The translations under genes were made by a program, and so were the position numbers. From CAZNAQ01 sp964585585 (GTDB lineage Bacteria; Patescibacteriota; Patescibacteriia; Patescibacteriales; JAGXOH01), in NCBI GenBank assembly GCA_964585585.1, contig CAZPEL010000022.1:1-15404 (forward strand): a DNA stretch of 15,404 nt, written 5' to 3'. Shown here piece by piece: positions 14,595 through 15,404 of this stretch (positions within the stretch are counted from its first letter, which is position 1; every line of letters starts with the position of its first letter). The notes under the pieces are model-generated. The model ran no database searches, was not told the origin of the DNA, and saw nothing but the letters and a program-made list of their open reading frames with translations.

Positions 14595-14667
14595 AGGGCG
14601 TTTGTTTTTCACCAAAGCCAACCCGCTGATCAGACCTAAAATGCGCTATCAACAAACAAACAGCCCT
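14595..14667 (-). promoter_or_regulatory. Foldable 5' leader of ftsA
   Basis: Within the predicted leader, AGGGC-GTTTGTTT at 14595-14607 is repeated in inverted form at 14654-14667 with one bulged base, closing a loop of about 45 nt that holds further short palindromes such as CTGATCAG. This could be a cis-acting RNA element. No known riboswitch was recognised. Confidence 0.35.
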
Positions 14668-14693
14668 TATCTCCGGTAAAGCCTCTAAATATT

Positions 14694-14722
14694 ATTATAC
14701 TAAAAATAAAACTTTCTGCCAA
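14694..14722 (-). promoter_or_regulatory. Strong sigma-70-type promoter of ftsA-ftsZ
   Basis: TTGGCA (14717-14722) and TATAAT (14694-14699) on the minus strand with exactly 17 bp between them. It lies just after the prepilin peptidase stop and predicts a leader of about 115 nt before the ftsA ATG. Confidence 0.85.
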
Positions 14723-14730
14723 CAACTAAA

Positions 14731-15404
14731 TCATCCCAAAATATCCAGATACCAAGTTACGAGCGAATCCCCCCAAAACAGGGCCAAAATAGTTCCCAGG
14801 GCCAAAAATACCCCCAAAGGAACTTGAGATCCCCACTGCTTTTTTCGACTGGCGATCAGGGTTATCCCCACTACGGAACCGACCAGGTAAGAAGAGAAGA
14901 GGGCGAATAGCAACAGGGGTATCTGGGCCAAGGCGGCCCCCATGAATATCCCCAATCTTATATCCCCTCCTCCTATCCATTTGCCTCCTGATACTAAAAA
15001 TTGTAGGAAGAAAAAGCTTCCTCCTATTATAGCAGATATAACCAAAACCCACCAGGAAACACCCAGGAAAAGATTCAGGCCGGTTACCACCAAAATAGAG
15101 GGCAACATAACCTTGTCCAGGATCAATTGCCACCTGAGATCATAGACAAAAACCACTATCAAAACCGCTATAATAAACCAATTTCTAACCGCCACCAAAT
15201 AATCAAACCCGGGGGCGGTATAATAAAGATAAAAACTGTATAGGAATAAAACAGCGGTGACAAATTCCACTGCCGGATATTGCCAAGATATCTTTTTCCC
15301 GCAATACCGGCATTTACCCCGCAAAAAAAGAAAACTGAGCAAGGGTATATTATCATACCACTTGATCTGGTGGCGGCAACTGGGGCAATAAGACCTATTA
15401 CCCA
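14731..15404 (-). CDS. Type IV prepilin peptidase, 5' end beyond window
   Basis: A membrane aspartic peptidase (PilD/GspO family) that cleaves and usually N-methylates type IV prepilins. The frame is open to the window edge: the first visible residues contain YCPSC, then WYDNIPLLSF, then CRYC, the two CxxC pairs of the zinc-binding N-terminal domain. The catalytic aspartates are in VYDLRW and in GGGDIRLG, the GxGD motif, here with Ile-Arg where Val-Lys is common. Several hydrophobic segments follow. Only the N-terminal part is missing. The gene stops with TGA, just before the ftsA promoter. It suggests type IV pili or a pseudopilus used for attachment or DNA uptake. Confidence 0.95.
   Translation of the reverse strand, partial: GNRSYCPSCRHQIKWYDNIPLLSFLFLRGKCRYCGKKISWQYPAVEFVTAVLFLYSFYLYYTAPGFDYLVAVRNWFIIAVLIVVFVYDLRWQLILDKVMLPSILVVTGLNLFLGVSWWVLVISAIIGGSFFFLQFLVSGGKWIGGGDIRLGIFMGAALAQIPLLLFALFSSYLVGSVVGITLIASRKKQWGSQVPLGVFLALGTILALFWGDSLVTWYLDILG

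Overview
The window reads as chromosomal housekeeping DNA from an anaerobic bacterium of the Candidatus Patescibacteria (CPR) type, probably Parcubacteria-like. This is an inference from the gene set: a baseplate-J-like single-pass membrane protein of the kind common in that group, class III ribonucleotide reductase as the only reductase seen, compact gene spacing, FtsA/FtsZ and a prepilin peptidase. TGA ends at least three genes (the small nrdD piece, the 106-aa membrane protein and the prepilin peptidase), so the TGA-to-glycine code of some CPR lineages does not apply. A run of exactly 100 N (1969-2068) is an assembly gap.

Layout, left to right. A tRNA-Leu(CAA) is the only plus-strand gene (91-177), followed by a probably bidirectional terminator. 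All protein genes lie on the minus strand, so transcription runs right to left: prepilin peptidase (cut by the right edge), ftsA, ftsZ, nrdR, nrdD, a 49-codon gene with the glycyl-radical tail of NrdD, nrdG, a small membrane protein, an HtrA-type protease, uppP, dnaE (3' end lost in the gap) and the baseplate-J-like membrane protein. The apparent 1685-codon frame across the gap is an artefact joining dnaE to its neighbour.

The central block is a deoxynucleotide-supply cluster. NrdR (repressor), NrdD (anaerobic reductase), a separate small protein carrying the radical glycine, and NrdG (radical-SAM activase) follow one another. Two NrdR-box-like sites 33 bp apart flank the probable nrdR promoter, and a perfect DnaA box lies further upstream, in the gap after ftsZ. 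The cluster sits directly downstream of the ftsA-ftsZ division genes, which have their own consensus promoter.

Most notable observations: (1) NrdD is split, the catalytic body (693 codons) ending after the zinc site and the radical-glycine tail lying in another frame 56 bp downstream; (2) a perfect 17-bp-arm palindrome lies inside nrdG at what looks like a sequence insert; (3) a tandem plus inverted repeat element lies between uppP and dnaE; (4) several intercistronic hairpins may be regulatory; (5) many genes lack a Shine-Dalgarno sequence. No CRISPR array, insertion sequence, prophage or defence system was found.
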